Source of the DNA: Streptomyces aureocirculatus
GTDB lineage: Bacteria > Actinomycetota > Actinomycetes > Streptomycetales > Streptomycetaceae
Direction of reading: 5' to 3'
Assembly (NCBI RefSeq): GCF_000720475.1
Contig: NZ_JOAP01000021.1
Location: 62,001-126,000, forward strand
Length of the DNA: 64,000 bases
This document shows, piece by piece, positions 33,953-42,273 of the stretch. A program made the position numbers and the translations under genes. The notes beneath the pieces were generated by a model, which made no database searches, had not been told where the DNA came from, and saw only the letters and a list, made by a program, of their open reading frames with translations. The number at the start of each line of letters is the position of its first letter. Within the stretch, counting starts at the first letter, position 1.

Positions 33953-34878
33953 ACCTGACCCTGCCGATAGTCATCGGCGCCACCCTGGGCCTCGGTGTCT
34001 TCGCCCTCGTACGGGCGCTGATGCCGAGCAAGCGCAGCGCGGTCGCCACGGTCGCCCGCATCGACGCCATGCGGGCCCGCGGCGCGGCGTACGAGTCCGC
34101 GCACCGCACCACCGACACCGCGGACACGGGGCGGCTCGGCACGGTGCGGTCCCGGGTGGGCGCGCGGGTCGCCGAGTTCTACCTCCAGCAGGGCTGGGAG
34201 CTGCGCTCGCTCCGCGCCGACCTGGCGGTGCTCGACCGGAGCTGGGAGAAGTTCCTGGCCACGAAGGTGCTGCTCGCGGCCGTCGGTGTCTTCTTCGGTC
34301 CGTTCCTCTTCGTCGTCATCTACACGCTCAACTTCGGCCGCAGCCCCATCATCCCGGTGTGGCTCGCCCTGATGTTCGGGGTGCTCTTCTTCTTCCTGCC
34401 GGACCTGGAAGTGCGGCGGGACGCCCAGGACAAGCGGCGGGACCTGCGCCGCGTCATCGGCGCCTATCTGGACCTGGTCTCCATGAGCCTCGCGGGCGGC
34501 CGCGGTCTGCCCGAGGCACTGATGGCGGCCGCCGAGGTCTCCGACGGCTGGGCGACACAGCGCATCCGCAACGCCCTCGCGGACGCCAGGATCACCGGCA
34601 TCAGCCAGTGGCAGGCGCTCGGCGCGCTCGGCGAGGCCCTGGGCGTCGAGGAGCTCAAGGACCTCTCCGCGTCCCTGGCACTCGTCGCGGACGACGGCGC
34701 GAAGGTACGCGAGTCGCTCGCGTCCCGCGCGGAGACGATGCGCCACCGCGAGCTCGCCGAGATCGAGGGCAGCGCGGGCGAGAAGTCACAGTCGATGCTG
34801 GTGGCGCAGCTTCTGCTGTGTGCGGGATTCCTGGTGTTCCTCATCTTTCCGGCGGCGATGCGCGTGTTCCAGGCCTGA
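33949..34878 (+). CDS. Tad pilus membrane platform protein TadC
   Basis: 309 residues from ATG 33949. It has a membrane helix at the N-terminus, a central pair (LLAAVGVFFGPFLFVVIYTL and PVWLALMFGVLFFFLPDLEV) and one at the C-terminus, with a GspF/TadC domain containing YLDLVSMSLAGGRGLPEALM and SLALVADDGAKVRESLASRA. It partners TadB under CpaF. The pilin gene follows after 75 bases. Confidence 0.9.
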   Translation: MNLTLPIVIGATLGLGVFALVRALMPSKRSAVATVARIDAMRARGAAYESAHRTTDTADTGRLGTVRSRVGARVAEFYLQQGWELRSLRADLAVLDRSWEKFLATKVLLAAVGVFFGPFLFVVIYTLNFGRSPIIPVWLALMFGVLFFFLPDLEVRRDAQDKRRDLRRVIGAYLDLVSMSLAGGRGLPEALMAAAEVSDGWATQRIRNALADARITGISQWQALGALGEALGVEELKDLSASLALVADDGAKVRESLASRAETMRHRELAEIEGSAGEKSQSMLVAQLLLCAGFLVFLIFPAAMRVFQA

Positions 34879-34953
34879 ACCTTCCGACGCGGACGTAGCT
34901 CCACAGACCCGTACCCGCCCCCCACGGCTTCACTTTCGAAGGGACAACTCACC

Positions 34954-35205
34954 ATGAACGGACGGAATTTCAGCTCCGGCATCCCGGCAGTCGACTTCCT
35001 CGTGACCTTCCTCCAGACCCGGGTGCGGCGCGCCCGCTCCGGCGAGCTCGACCGCGGCGCTTCCGCCGTCGAGTGGGTGATCATCTCGGCGGTCGTGGTG
35101 GCGATCGTCGGTGTGGTCGCCGCGATCATCAACAACGCGCTCAAGGGCGGCGCCGACAAGGTCAGCGACTGCATCGAGGGCGCCGACGCCAGCAAGACCT
35201 GCTGA
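34954..35205 (+). CDS. Flp-type pilin
   Basis: 83 residues from ATG 34954, with GAAGGGA before it. The class III prepilin signature is RGASAVEWVIISAVVVAIVG: cleavage is expected after Gly, leaving Ala at +1 and Glu at +5, followed by about 20 hydrophobic residues. The leader of about 34 residues is longer than usual in Gram-negative Flp. It ends in Cys (ASKTC), with a second Cys 11 residues earlier, so an intramolecular disulfide is possible. It is the likely major pilus subunit, processed by the A24 peptidase at 40239. Confidence 0.9.
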   Translation: MNGRNFSSGIPAVDFLVTFLQTRVRRARSGELDRGASAVEWVIISAVVVAIVGVVAAIINNALKGGADKVSDCIEGADASKTC

Positions 35206-35224
35206 CCGGGCGGCTGTCGACGTC

Positions 35225-35797
35225 ATGAAGGACAACGGGGGCGGGAGCGGCCGGGGCGTGTGCTGCGGCCGGGGTGTGTGCCGTGGCACGGGTGTGTGCC
35301 GTGGCACGGGTGTGTGCCGCGACCGGGGTGTGTGCCGCGGCCAGGGTGTGTCCCGTGGCCGGATGCCCGGGTTCGTGCGCCGAAGGGTGGAGGCCGCCTC
35401 GGCCCGCGGCGAGTCCGGCATGACCGCGATCGAGTTCGTGCTGCTCACCCCGGTGCTCTTCTTCCTGATCTTCGCGACCGTGCAGTTCGCGCTGTACTTC
35501 TTCGCGGACCACGTCGCCCAGGCCGCGGCCCAGGCCGGCGCGCGCAAGGCCCGCGCCACGGCGGACGAGAACCCGGGCGGCTGGCGGGGCGAGGCGACCG
35601 ACGTCGTCGACGCCTACATCCGCCAGCTCGGCCCGAAGCTGGTGCTCGGCCCGGACGTGAAGACCATCCAGCCGGAGCGGAACACGGTCGGCGTGGAGAT
35701 CACGGCCGATGTGCCCACGGTGTTCCCCGGACTCGACTTCACGGTGCACGCGCAGTCGTCGGGGCCGGTGGAACGGTTCGTCGAGGAGGACGGCTGA
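35225..35797 (+). CDS. TadE-family pseudopilin with Cys-rich repeat N-terminus
   Basis: 190 residues if begun at ATG 35225. The TadE motif is ESGMTAIEFVLLTPVLFFLI, with prepilin-type Glu at +5, followed by a helix and a beta-rich domain. Ahead of it lies an odd stretch repeating GVCRGTG four to five times, encoded by a GGTGTGTGCCG-type tandem repeat at about 35257-35350. If translation begins at ATG 35363 (MPGFVRRRVEAA), which gives a normal TadE leader, the repeat is untranslated. Ribosome binding sites do not decide the point. Minor pilus subunit; stop overlaps the next start. Confidence 0.85.
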   Translation: MKDNGGGSGRGVCCGRGVCRGTGVCRGTGVCRDRGVCRGQGVSRGRMPGFVRRRVEAASARGESGMTAIEFVLLTPVLFFLIFATVQFALYFFADHVAQAAAQAGARKARATADENPGGWRGEATDVVDAYIRQLGPKLVLGPDVKTIQPERNTVGVEITADVPTVFPGLDFTVHAQSSGPVERFVEEDG

Positions 35798-36201
35798 TGC
35801 GTCGCTTGCACACCGACCGGGGGCTCTCGACCGTCGAAGTGGTCATCCTGGCGCCGGTGATGATCCTTTTCATCCTGGTCCTTGTGGCCTTCGGGCAGCT
35901 CGTCGAGGGCCGGGGCGCCGTCGACGGGGCGGCGCGCGACGCCGCCCGCGCCGGGTCGATCCAGAAGGACCAGGGCACGGCGATGGCCGAGGCGCGCAAG
36001 GCCGCCAAGGCGGACCTGGAGGACGTCTGCTCGGGCCCGGTGCACGTCGTCCAGAAGAGCGCGGGCTTCGAACCGGACACGCTCTTCACGGTCGAGGTGA
36101 GCTGCGAGGTACGGGGCCTGGAGATGCTGGGCCTCGACATCCCGACGACGCTGGAGGCGAGCTTCAGCTCTCCGCTGGACCCCTACCGGAGGTCGGCGTG
36201 A
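35797..36201 (+). CDS. TadE/TadF-like pseudopilin
   Basis: 134 residues from ATG 35797, its A shared with the preceding stop (TGATG). Prepilin-like start DRGLSTVEVVILAPVMILFI has Glu at +5 after a Gly, then one hydrophobic helix. Two or three Cys occur in the outer domain (EDVCSGPV, EVSCEVRG) and could form a disulfide. It is a minor subunit that probably primes or caps the pilus with the TadE and TadG-like partners. Confidence 0.85.
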   Translation: MRRLHTDRGLSTVEVVILAPVMILFILVLVAFGQLVEGRGAVDGAARDAARAGSIQKDQGTAMAEARKAAKADLEDVCSGPVHVVQKSAGFEPDTLFTVEVSCEVRGLEMLGLDIPTTLEASFSSPLDPYRRSA

Positions 36202-36665
36202 ACACCGTGGCCGCGCGGATACGTGCGTGGGGCGACGCCCGCCGGGGCCGTCTGGACGACCGGGGCTCGGGCGCGGGCGCCGTCATCGTCTTCGCGCTCG
36301 TCTTCCTCACCCTGTCCGCGTTCGTGATCGACGGCGGCCTTTCCATCTCCAAGCGCGAACGCGCCGCCGACATCGCCGAACAGGCCGCCCGCTACGCCGC
36401 CCAGGACCTCGACACGGAGGGCCTGTACGAGGGCGCGGAGGGCGCTCCCATCAACTACGAGAACTGCGGCGCCCGGGTCCAGAAGTTCGCCCGCGAGATG
36501 GGGCTCAACGGCCCCGACGTGGCGGCCACGCACTGTGTCACCGCCACCGCCGAACAGGTCGAGGTCGAGGTGCAGATGACGTACAGCCCCGTGTTCACCG
36601 GGATGTTCTTCGGCGGCGACGTGACGGTGCGGGGCCGGGCGGCGGCGGAGAACGAGGTCGGGTAG
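36198..36665 (+). CDS. TadG-like pilus assembly protein
   Basis: 155 residues from GTG 36198, overlapping the preceding stop. DDRGSGAGAVIVFALVFLTL starts the membrane helix, followed by SAFVIDGGLSISKRERAADI and EQAARYAAQDLD, the pattern of Tad pilus assembly proteins (Pfam TadE-like/TadG N-terminus). It lacks the von Willebrand domain of large TadG proteins. The last of three pseudopilins in the operon. Confidence 0.82.
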   Translation: MNTVAARIRAWGDARRGRLDDRGSGAGAVIVFALVFLTLSAFVIDGGLSISKRERAADIAEQAARYAAQDLDTEGLYEGAEGAPINYENCGARVQKFAREMGLNGPDVAATHCVTATAEQVEVEVQMTYSPVFTGMFFGGDVTVRGRAAAENEVG

Positions 36666-36680
36666 CCGACGGCCGGGGAG

Positions 36681-36689
36681 TTGTCCACA
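36681..36689 (+). other. Isolated DnaA-box sequence TTGTCCACA
   Basis: A perfect match to the Streptomyces DnaA box, 16 bases after the TadG-like stop. Only one box is present, so it is not an origin; it could titrate DnaA, or be chance. Confidence 0.3.
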
Positions 36690-36723
36690 GGCCCCCGCCG
36701 GGTCACGGGCACTTCCGTAACAT

Positions 36724-36820
36724 CGCCGAGTACGCACCTACTTCGCCGAGTACGCACCTGCACCGCCGAGTACGCACCTGCACGCCGAGTACGCACCTGC
36801 ATCGCCGAGTACGCACCTAC
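36724..36820. repeat. 19-20-bp tandem repeat, five copies, ahead of the LysM-BTAD gene
   Basis: Units CGCCGAGTACGCACCT(A/G)C start at 36724, 36744, 36764, 36783 and 36803. They sit 73-169 bases before the start at 36893. Two short CGAACC(A/G)CCCATAC units follow at about 36820 and 36842. No gene is in 36666-36892. Confidence 0.85.
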
Positions 36821-36892
36821 GAACCACCCATACGTCTCTACGAACCGCCCATACACACGAGCCCACCAAGGATCAGGACCAGGAAACCCGCC

Positions 36893-39800
36893 ATGGCGCG
36901 ACGTACCACCCCAAGCTCGACGGGTCCGAGGAACCGGACGCCTCAGCCCCTGCCGGGGCGCCGGCGCTCGGCAGGGGACTTCGTCAAGGCGTTCCTCGCC
37001 TTCGTCGCCCTCGCCGCGCTGCTCGTCGGCGTGCCCGGAGCCCTCGCGTACTTCGTGGGATGGCCGCTGCCCGGCGGTTCGCCGTCCCTGGACTGGCTCA
37101 AGGAGGAGATCACGGTCACCACGTTCATCAACGTGCTGACCGTGGTGGTCTGGCTGGCCTGGGCCCAGTTCATCGCTTGTGTGCTCGTGGAGATCAAGGC
37201 CGCGCTCTCCGGTGTGGGCATGCCGGGACGGGTGCCGGGGGCGGGGCCGAGCCAGGTGCTCGCCCGGCAGCTCGTCGCGGCGCTGCTGCTCGTGGGCGCG
37301 ACGGCGGCCGGATTCGCGCCGGGCCTGTCGAACTTCGGGCAGTCCGCGGAGGACAACCACAGGCCGACCGCCGCCACCGCCCAGCAGACCCCGGGCGTCC
37401 TCGGCCAGGACCAGCGGCATGCCGCGGCGAGCGCCGCGGACGCCCTCGCCGAGCAGGCCGGTCACGCCGCGGCCCGGGCGGGCAAGGAGGGGGACACGAA
37501 GTTCTACCGCATCCAGCCCCCGGAGGGCCGCCACCACGACTCCCTGTGGGAGATAGCGGAGCGCCACCTCGGCGACGGACGGCGGTACAAGGAGATCTAC
37601 CAGCTCAACAAGGACCGTGAGCAGCCCGACGGTTCGCGGCTCTCCGAGGCCAGTCTGATCCGGCCGGGCTGGATCATGGAGATGCCCGCCGACGCGCACG
37701 GCGGTGACCTGGTGGAGATGCCCGACGAGGCGCCCAAGGTGTCGAAGGAAGTCCGCGAGCAGATCGCCGACTACGCCAAGTCCGGGGGCCAGCGGCAGGG
37801 CGGCGGCGCCCAGGAGGCGGGCGGCGACCGCAAGGTCGGCGGGGCCATCGACCGCGACACGGCCCACATCGCCATCCCCGAGCAGCGTCCTGGCGGCAGT
37901 GAGCGCGGCGACGGCCAGGGCGTCGGTGGCGACAAGGAGACGGCTGAACCCACCGCCCCCGGGTCCGGGTCCGACTCCGCATCCGACGACTCCGCCTCCG
38001 ACGACTCCGCCTCAGACGACTCCGCCTCCGACGACTCCGCCTTCGGACTGCCCGAGGCGCTCATCGGCGCACCGTTGCTCGCCGCCGGACTGCTCGGCGC
38101 CCTCGGCCGCCGCCGGCGGCACGCGCTGTGGCAGTCGGCGATGGGCGCCGTCGGCCTGCGCCGCGGCATGGAGCCGCCCACGCCGACCGGCTCCGCGGCC
38201 GACGCCCAGGACGCCCTCCTCATTGGCGCCGACCCCGAGGGCGTGCGGATCCTCGACCGCTCGCTGCGCGGCCTCGCCGCCGCACTCACCGAGGAATCCC
38301 GCCCCCTGCCGACGGTGTACGCGGCCTGGCTCACCGGCGGCGATCTGCACCTCCAGCTCGCCCAGCCCTCCGGTCGGCCGCCCGCGCCGTGGCAGCCGGG
38401 ACAGGACGAGACGTTCTGGACGCTCGCCCGCACGGAAGCCGAGCGGTACGGCGACGTGGACGCCGCCGCTCCCTACCCGGGCCTCGTCTGCCTCGGCACC
38501 ATGGACGACTCGCGGCTGCTGCTCAACCTGGAGGCCGTGCCGGGAATCGTGTCGCTCGCCGGCACGGCGGCCGACCGGGCGGCCGTGTTCGCGTCCATCG
38601 CGGCGGAGCTCGCCACCAACGGCTGGTCGGACCGCATGACCATCACCCTCGTCGGCTTCGGCGAGGACCTGACCCCGCTCGCGCCGAACCGGCTGCGGCA
38701 CCTGGAGGACATCGAGGCGCTCATCGAGACGATGGACGCCGAGACCCGGCAGCGGCGCGGCGCACTCGGCGCGGCCGGGCACGACTCGGTGCTCACCGGC
38801 CGCACAGGACCCGCGCAGCACACCCGCTGGGCCCCGCACCTGGTGCTGGTCGCGGACCGGCCGAGCCCCGAGGACGCCGTCACCCTGGCCGAGCTGGCCG
38901 CCGACGCGAGCCGCCTCGGCATCGGGTACGTGGTCGGCTCCGACACCGGCGAGCTGCCCGGCGCCGCCTGGGAGATGCAGATCACCGGCGAGGGCACGCT
39001 GCGCGCACCGCTGCTCGGCCTCGAACTGGTGGCACAGCAACTGCCGGAGCCGCTGCGGCGCGCCGTGGTCGAGCTGTTCGTCGACGCCGACCCCCGGCCC
39101 GGGGGCGGCGGCGACGGTTCGGACGGCGGGGCCGCGGTCGTGCCGCCGTTCCTCGTCGACGTCAGCGAACAGGGCCGCCCCGCGGTGTACGCACGGCTCG
39201 TCGGCAGTTACGAGATCATCGGCCTCGACACCCCGGACGGCGAGCGCAGCCCGCTCCTGCACGAGGCCCTCGCGCTCCTGTTGCTGCACCGCGAAGGCGT
39301 GCACCCGCGGGTCCTCGCCTCCGCGCTGTGGCCGCGCGGGGTCACCGACGACGTCCGCGACGCCCTGGTCGACCGGCTGCGGGGCTGGCTCGGCAGCGAT
39401 CCTGACGGCTCGCCGCGACTGACCGCCGACGACAACGGCCGCCTCAAGCTCGCCAAGTCCGTCGTCTCCGACCTGGACGTCCTGCGGTCGCTGTACCACG
39501 AGGCGACACAGGGCCGCGGGTCCGGCAACCGGGCCGTGCGCGGGCGGATGCTCACCGACGCGCTTGTCCTGGTGCGCGGGCCGCTCCTCGCGGACCGGCC
39601 GCAGGGGCGGTACGGCTGGCTCACGCACGAGATAGTCGACGCCCAACTCCCGCTCCTCGTCGCGGACATCGGGCTCGCGCTGTCCGAGTTCCACCTGGAG
39701 AAGGACCGCGCCGAGAAGGCCATCGAGGCACTGAACGCCGCCCTCGGGTCCGCGCCCGCCGACGAGCGCCTGTGGAACGAACTGCTGCGGGCCACCCACG

Positions 39801-39934
39801 CCGTGGGCGATCCGGCCAGGCTGCAGGCCCTCGCCGTGGACCTGGTCGGTCGGAGCGGGGCGCGGGGGTTGCCTCCGCGTACGGAGGCGTTGCTCGACGA
39901 GTTGTCGCCGGGGTGGCGGACGGGGGCGGCGTAG
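36893..39934 (+). CDS. Membrane LysM-BTAD protein of the Tad locus
   Basis: 1013 residues from ATG 36893. Three membrane helices lie in about 25-145, then a LysM-like domain at about 204-265 (DSLWEIAERHLGDGRRYKEI, YQLNKDREQPDGS), a Ser-Asp repeat at about 361-382 (DSASDDSASDD), another helix at about 388-403, a long central domain, a winged-helix stretch at about 793-865 (LLHREGVHPRVLASALWPRG), and a bacterial transcriptional activator (BTAD) domain to the end (DRAEKAIEALNAALGSAPAD). The predicted topology puts LysM outside and BTAD inside. It may sense the cell wall and control pilus genes. It lies between pseudopilins and the prepilin peptidase. Confidence 0.85.
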   Translation: MARRTTPSSTGPRNRTPQPLPGRRRSAGDFVKAFLAFVALAALLVGVPGALAYFVGWPLPGGSPSLDWLKEEITVTTFINVLTVVVWLAWAQFIACVLVEIKAALSGVGMPGRVPGAGPSQVLARQLVAALLLVGATAAGFAPGLSNFGQSAEDNHRPTAATAQQTPGVLGQDQRHAAASAADALAEQAGHAAARAGKEGDTKFYRIQPPEGRHHDSLWEIAERHLGDGRRYKEIYQLNKDREQPDGSRLSEASLIRPGWIMEMPADAHGGDLVEMPDEAPKVSKEVREQIADYAKSGGQRQGGGAQEAGGDRKVGGAIDRDTAHIAIPEQRPGGSERGDGQGVGGDKETAEPTAPGSGSDSASDDSASDDSASDDSASDDSAFGLPEALIGAPLLAAGLLGALGRRRRHALWQSAMGAVGLRRGMEPPTPTGSAADAQDALLIGADPEGVRILDRSLRGLAAALTEESRPLPTVYAAWLTGGDLHLQLAQPSGRPPAPWQPGQDETFWTLARTEAERYGDVDAAAPYPGLVCLGTMDDSRLLLNLEAVPGIVSLAGTAADRAAVFASIAAELATNGWSDRMTITLVGFGEDLTPLAPNRLRHLEDIEALIETMDAETRQRRGALGAAGHDSVLTGRTGPAQHTRWAPHLVLVADRPSPEDAVTLAELAADASRLGIGYVVGSDTGELPGAAWEMQITGEGTLRAPLLGLELVAQQLPEPLRRAVVELFVDADPRPGGGGDGSDGGAAVVPPFLVDVSEQGRPAVYARLVGSYEIIGLDTPDGERSPLLHEALALLLLHREGVHPRVLASALWPRGVTDDVRDALVDRLRGWLGSDPDGSPRLTADDNGRLKLAKSVVSDLDVLRSLYHEATQGRGSGNRAVRGRMLTDALVLVRGPLLADRPQGRYGWLTHEIVDAQLPLLVADIGLALSEFHLEKDRAEKAIEALNAALGSAPADERLWNELLRATHAVGDPARLQALAVDLVGRSGARGLPPRTEALLDELSPGWRTGAA

Positions 39935-39950
39935 GGGGGCCGCCGGGAGC

Positions 39951-40060
39951 GGCAACCGTTCACCGCCGCTGCGTAGGGGGCTGTGGGGGCGGCAACCGTT
40001 CATCGCCGCTGCGTAGGGGAGGGCTGCGGGGGCGGCGACCGTTCATCGCCGCTGCGCGGC
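39951..40060. repeat. About 40-bp direct repeat, three copies, after the LysM-BTAD gene
   Basis: Units GGCAACCGTTCA(C/T)CGCCGC start at 39951, 39991 and 40032, each followed by TGCGTAGGGG or a variant. They fill much of 39935-40238, which otherwise holds no gene. Confidence 0.75.
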
Positions 40061-40238
40061 GGTGCCTCCCGCCCACCCATCCGTCACCGCCGGACCCGGG
40101 CCACCGCCCGAGCCTGCCCCGCCCCACGGCCGACAGTGACGGGCGGGCAGGTGGGAAAATCCGTCGCGGTAGCGGCGGCACCACCCGCAACCCGCACCGA
40201 AGACCTGACCGTCGTCCCACCGACTGAAGCGGAGCGCC

Positions 40239-40967
40239 ATGCAGACCCTGATCGTCATCGGGGCCACCCTCTGGGGCGCGGCCACGGGCTGTCTGCTGCC
40301 CCGCGCGGCCTACCGCTTCGCGGTCCCGCCGGAGGAACCCTGGCGGGACCGCTGCCCGAGCGGCGAGCACCAGCTCAAGGGCTGGCTGGGCCCGGCCCCG
40401 GACGAGTGCGGGGACGTGAGAGCGGCCCGCACCCGCGCCGCACTGACCGCCCTGGTCACCGCCGCGGCCTGCGCGGCCCTCGCCGCCGCCACGGGCCCCC
40501 GCCCGGAGCTCCTTGTGTGGCTGCTGCTCACCCCGCCCGGCGTCGTCCTCGCGATCGTCGACTTCGCCGTCATGCGCCTGCCGGACGTCCTGACCCTGCC
40601 GATGGCGGTAGCGGCTCTCGGCCTGCTCGGCGCGGCCGCCGCCCTGCCGGAGCACGGCGGCTCCTGGACGACGGCGGCGCTCGGCACGGCCATCCTCAGC
40701 GGCGGCTACTTCGTCCTCTTCCTGATCAACCCCAACGGCATGGCGTTCGGCGACGTCAAGCTGGCGCTGGCGCTCGGTGCCGCCCTCGGCTGGTACGGCT
40801 GGGGCGTCCTGCTGCTCGGCACGTTCACGGGCTTCGTGCTCGCGGCGGTGTACGGGGGCTGGCTCGTCGCGGTGCGCAAGGCGGGCCGCAGAACGGCGAT
40901 CGCCTTCGGCCCGTTCCTTCTCGCCGGGGCGTTCGCGGGAGTCCTGCTCGGCGCGTACGCGGCGTGA
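40239..40967 (+). CDS. Prepilin peptidase, A24 family (TadV/CpaA-like)
   Basis: 242 residues from ATG 40239 (GGAGCG ahead). Seven or so hydrophobic helices. The two catalytic aspartates are in AIVDFAVMRLPD and in MAFGDVKLALALGAALGWYG, the latter the conserved GD-x-K motif of A24 peptidases. A short loop (RCPSGEHQLKGW) stands where longer enzymes carry a methylase domain, whose metal-binding cysteines are not complete. It should cut the Flp and TadE-type leaders. It ends the Tad locus. Confidence 0.88.
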   Translation: MQTLIVIGATLWGAATGCLLPRAAYRFAVPPEEPWRDRCPSGEHQLKGWLGPAPDECGDVRAARTRAALTALVTAAACAALAAATGPRPELLVWLLLTPPGVVLAIVDFAVMRLPDVLTLPMAVAALGLLGAAAALPEHGGSWTTAALGTAILSGGYFVLFLINPNGMAFGDVKLALALGAALGWYGWGVLLLGTFTGFVLAAVYGGWLVAVRKAGRRTAIAFGPFLLAGAFAGVLLGAYAA

Positions 40968-41058
40968 GGCAGGCTCCCGCGCTCCCCACCGCAGCGGGCC
41001 CAGCGGCCTGGCGTACGCTGAAGAAGATCTGTCCGCCCCCTGACGAAAGGGACGCCCG

Positions 41059-42258
41059 GTGACCGAGAAGGCCGACCACAAGTCCGTCCTCGACCGCGCC
41101 GCAGCCGGCGGACGGATCAGCGCCGAAGAGGCGCTCGACCTGTACCGCGACGCCCCGCTGCACGCACTCGGCGCCGCCGCCGACGCCGTACGCCGCCGTC
41201 GCTACGCGGGCACCGAGCACATCGCGACGTACATCATCGAGCGCAACATCAACTACACGAACGTCTGCGTGACGGCGTGCAAGTTCTGTGCCTTCTACGC
41301 GGCCCCGAAGGACACCAAGAAGGGCTGGACGCGCGACCTCGACGACATCCTGCGCCGCTGCGCGGAGACGGTCGAGCTCGGTGGCACCCAGATCATGTTC
41401 CAGGGCGGGCACCACCCCGACTTCGGCGTCGAGTACTACGAGGAACACTTCTCGGCGATCAAGAAGAACTTCCCCCAGTTGGTCATCCACTCCCTCGGCG
41501 CGTCCGAGGTCGAGCACATGGCCCGCATCTCCAAGGTCACGGTGGAGGAGGCGATCCAGCGGATCAACGCCGCCGGACTCGACTCCTTCGCGGGCGCGGG
41601 CGCAGAGCTGCTGCCCGAGCGGCCGCGCAAGGCCATCGCCCCGCTCAAGGAGTCCGGCGAGCGCTGGCTGGAGATCATGGAGACGGCGCACAACCTGGGC
41701 GTGGAGTCCACCTCCACGATGCTCATGGGCACCGGTGAGACGAACGCGGAGCGCATCGAGCACCTGCGCATGATCCGTGACGTACAGGACCGGACCGGCG
41801 GCTTCCGCGCCTTCATCCCGTACACGTACCAGCCCGAGAACAACCACCTCAAGGGCCGCACGCAGGCCTCCGTCTTCGAGTACCTGCGCATGATCGCGAT
41901 CGCCCGGATCTTCCTCGACAACGTCGCCCACATCCAGGGCTCCTGGCTGACCACCGGCAAGGAGGCCGGCCAGCTCACGCTGCACTACGGGGCGGACGAC
42001 CTCGGCTCGGTGATGCTGGAGGAGAACGTGGTCTCCTCCGCCGGTGCCAAGCACCGCTCCAACCTGCGCGAGATGATCGACATGATCCGCACCGCGGACC
42101 GGGTCCCGGCCCAGCGCGCCACGACGTACGAGCACCTCGTCGTGCACGACGACCCGGCCGACGACCCCGTCGACGAGCGGGTCGCCTCGCACATCTCCTC
42201 CACGGCCATCGAGGGCGGCACGGCGCACCCGGAGCTGAAGCTCCTGGCCGCGAACTAG
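41059..42258 (+). CDS. mqnC: Cyclic dehypoxanthinyl futalosine synthase MqnC (radical SAM)
   Basis: 399 residues from GTG 41059. The radical SAM cluster ligands are C70, C74 and C77 in CVTACKFCAFY. FQGGHHPDFGVEYYEEHF, AGAELLPERPRKAIAPLK and STSTMLMGTGETNAERIEHL are MqnC hallmarks, and the C-terminal MEENVVSSAGAKHR-like region is present. MqnC cyclises dehypoxanthine futalosine, the third step of the futalosine route that MqnA starts. A TACGCT hexamer at 41014-41019 could be its -10. A fragment-like amidohydrolase gene and then menG follow. Confidence 0.94.
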   Translation: MTEKADHKSVLDRAAAGGRISAEEALDLYRDAPLHALGAAADAVRRRRYAGTEHIATYIIERNINYTNVCVTACKFCAFYAAPKDTKKGWTRDLDDILRRCAETVELGGTQIMFQGGHHPDFGVEYYEEHFSAIKKNFPQLVIHSLGASEVEHMARISKVTVEEAIQRINAAGLDSFAGAGAELLPERPRKAIAPLKESGERWLEIMETAHNLGVESTSTMLMGTGETNAERIEHLRMIRDVQDRTGGFRAFIPYTYQPENNHLKGRTQASVFEYLRMIAIARIFLDNVAHIQGSWLTTGKEAGQLTLHYGADDLGSVMLEENVVSSAGAKHRSNLREMIDMIRTADRVPAQRATTYEHLVVHDDPADDPVDERVASHISSTAIEGGTAHPELKLLAAN

Positions 42259-42273
42259 CGGATCGGCGCCGCC

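Noticed and set aside
35111..35224. Earlier start for the TadE-like gene inside the Flp pilin gene
   Set aside because: It would overlap the pilin almost completely and adds no conserved sequence.
36681..36689. Replication origin suggested by a DnaA box
   Set aside because: Only one box, no cluster, and no dnaA or dnaN nearby.
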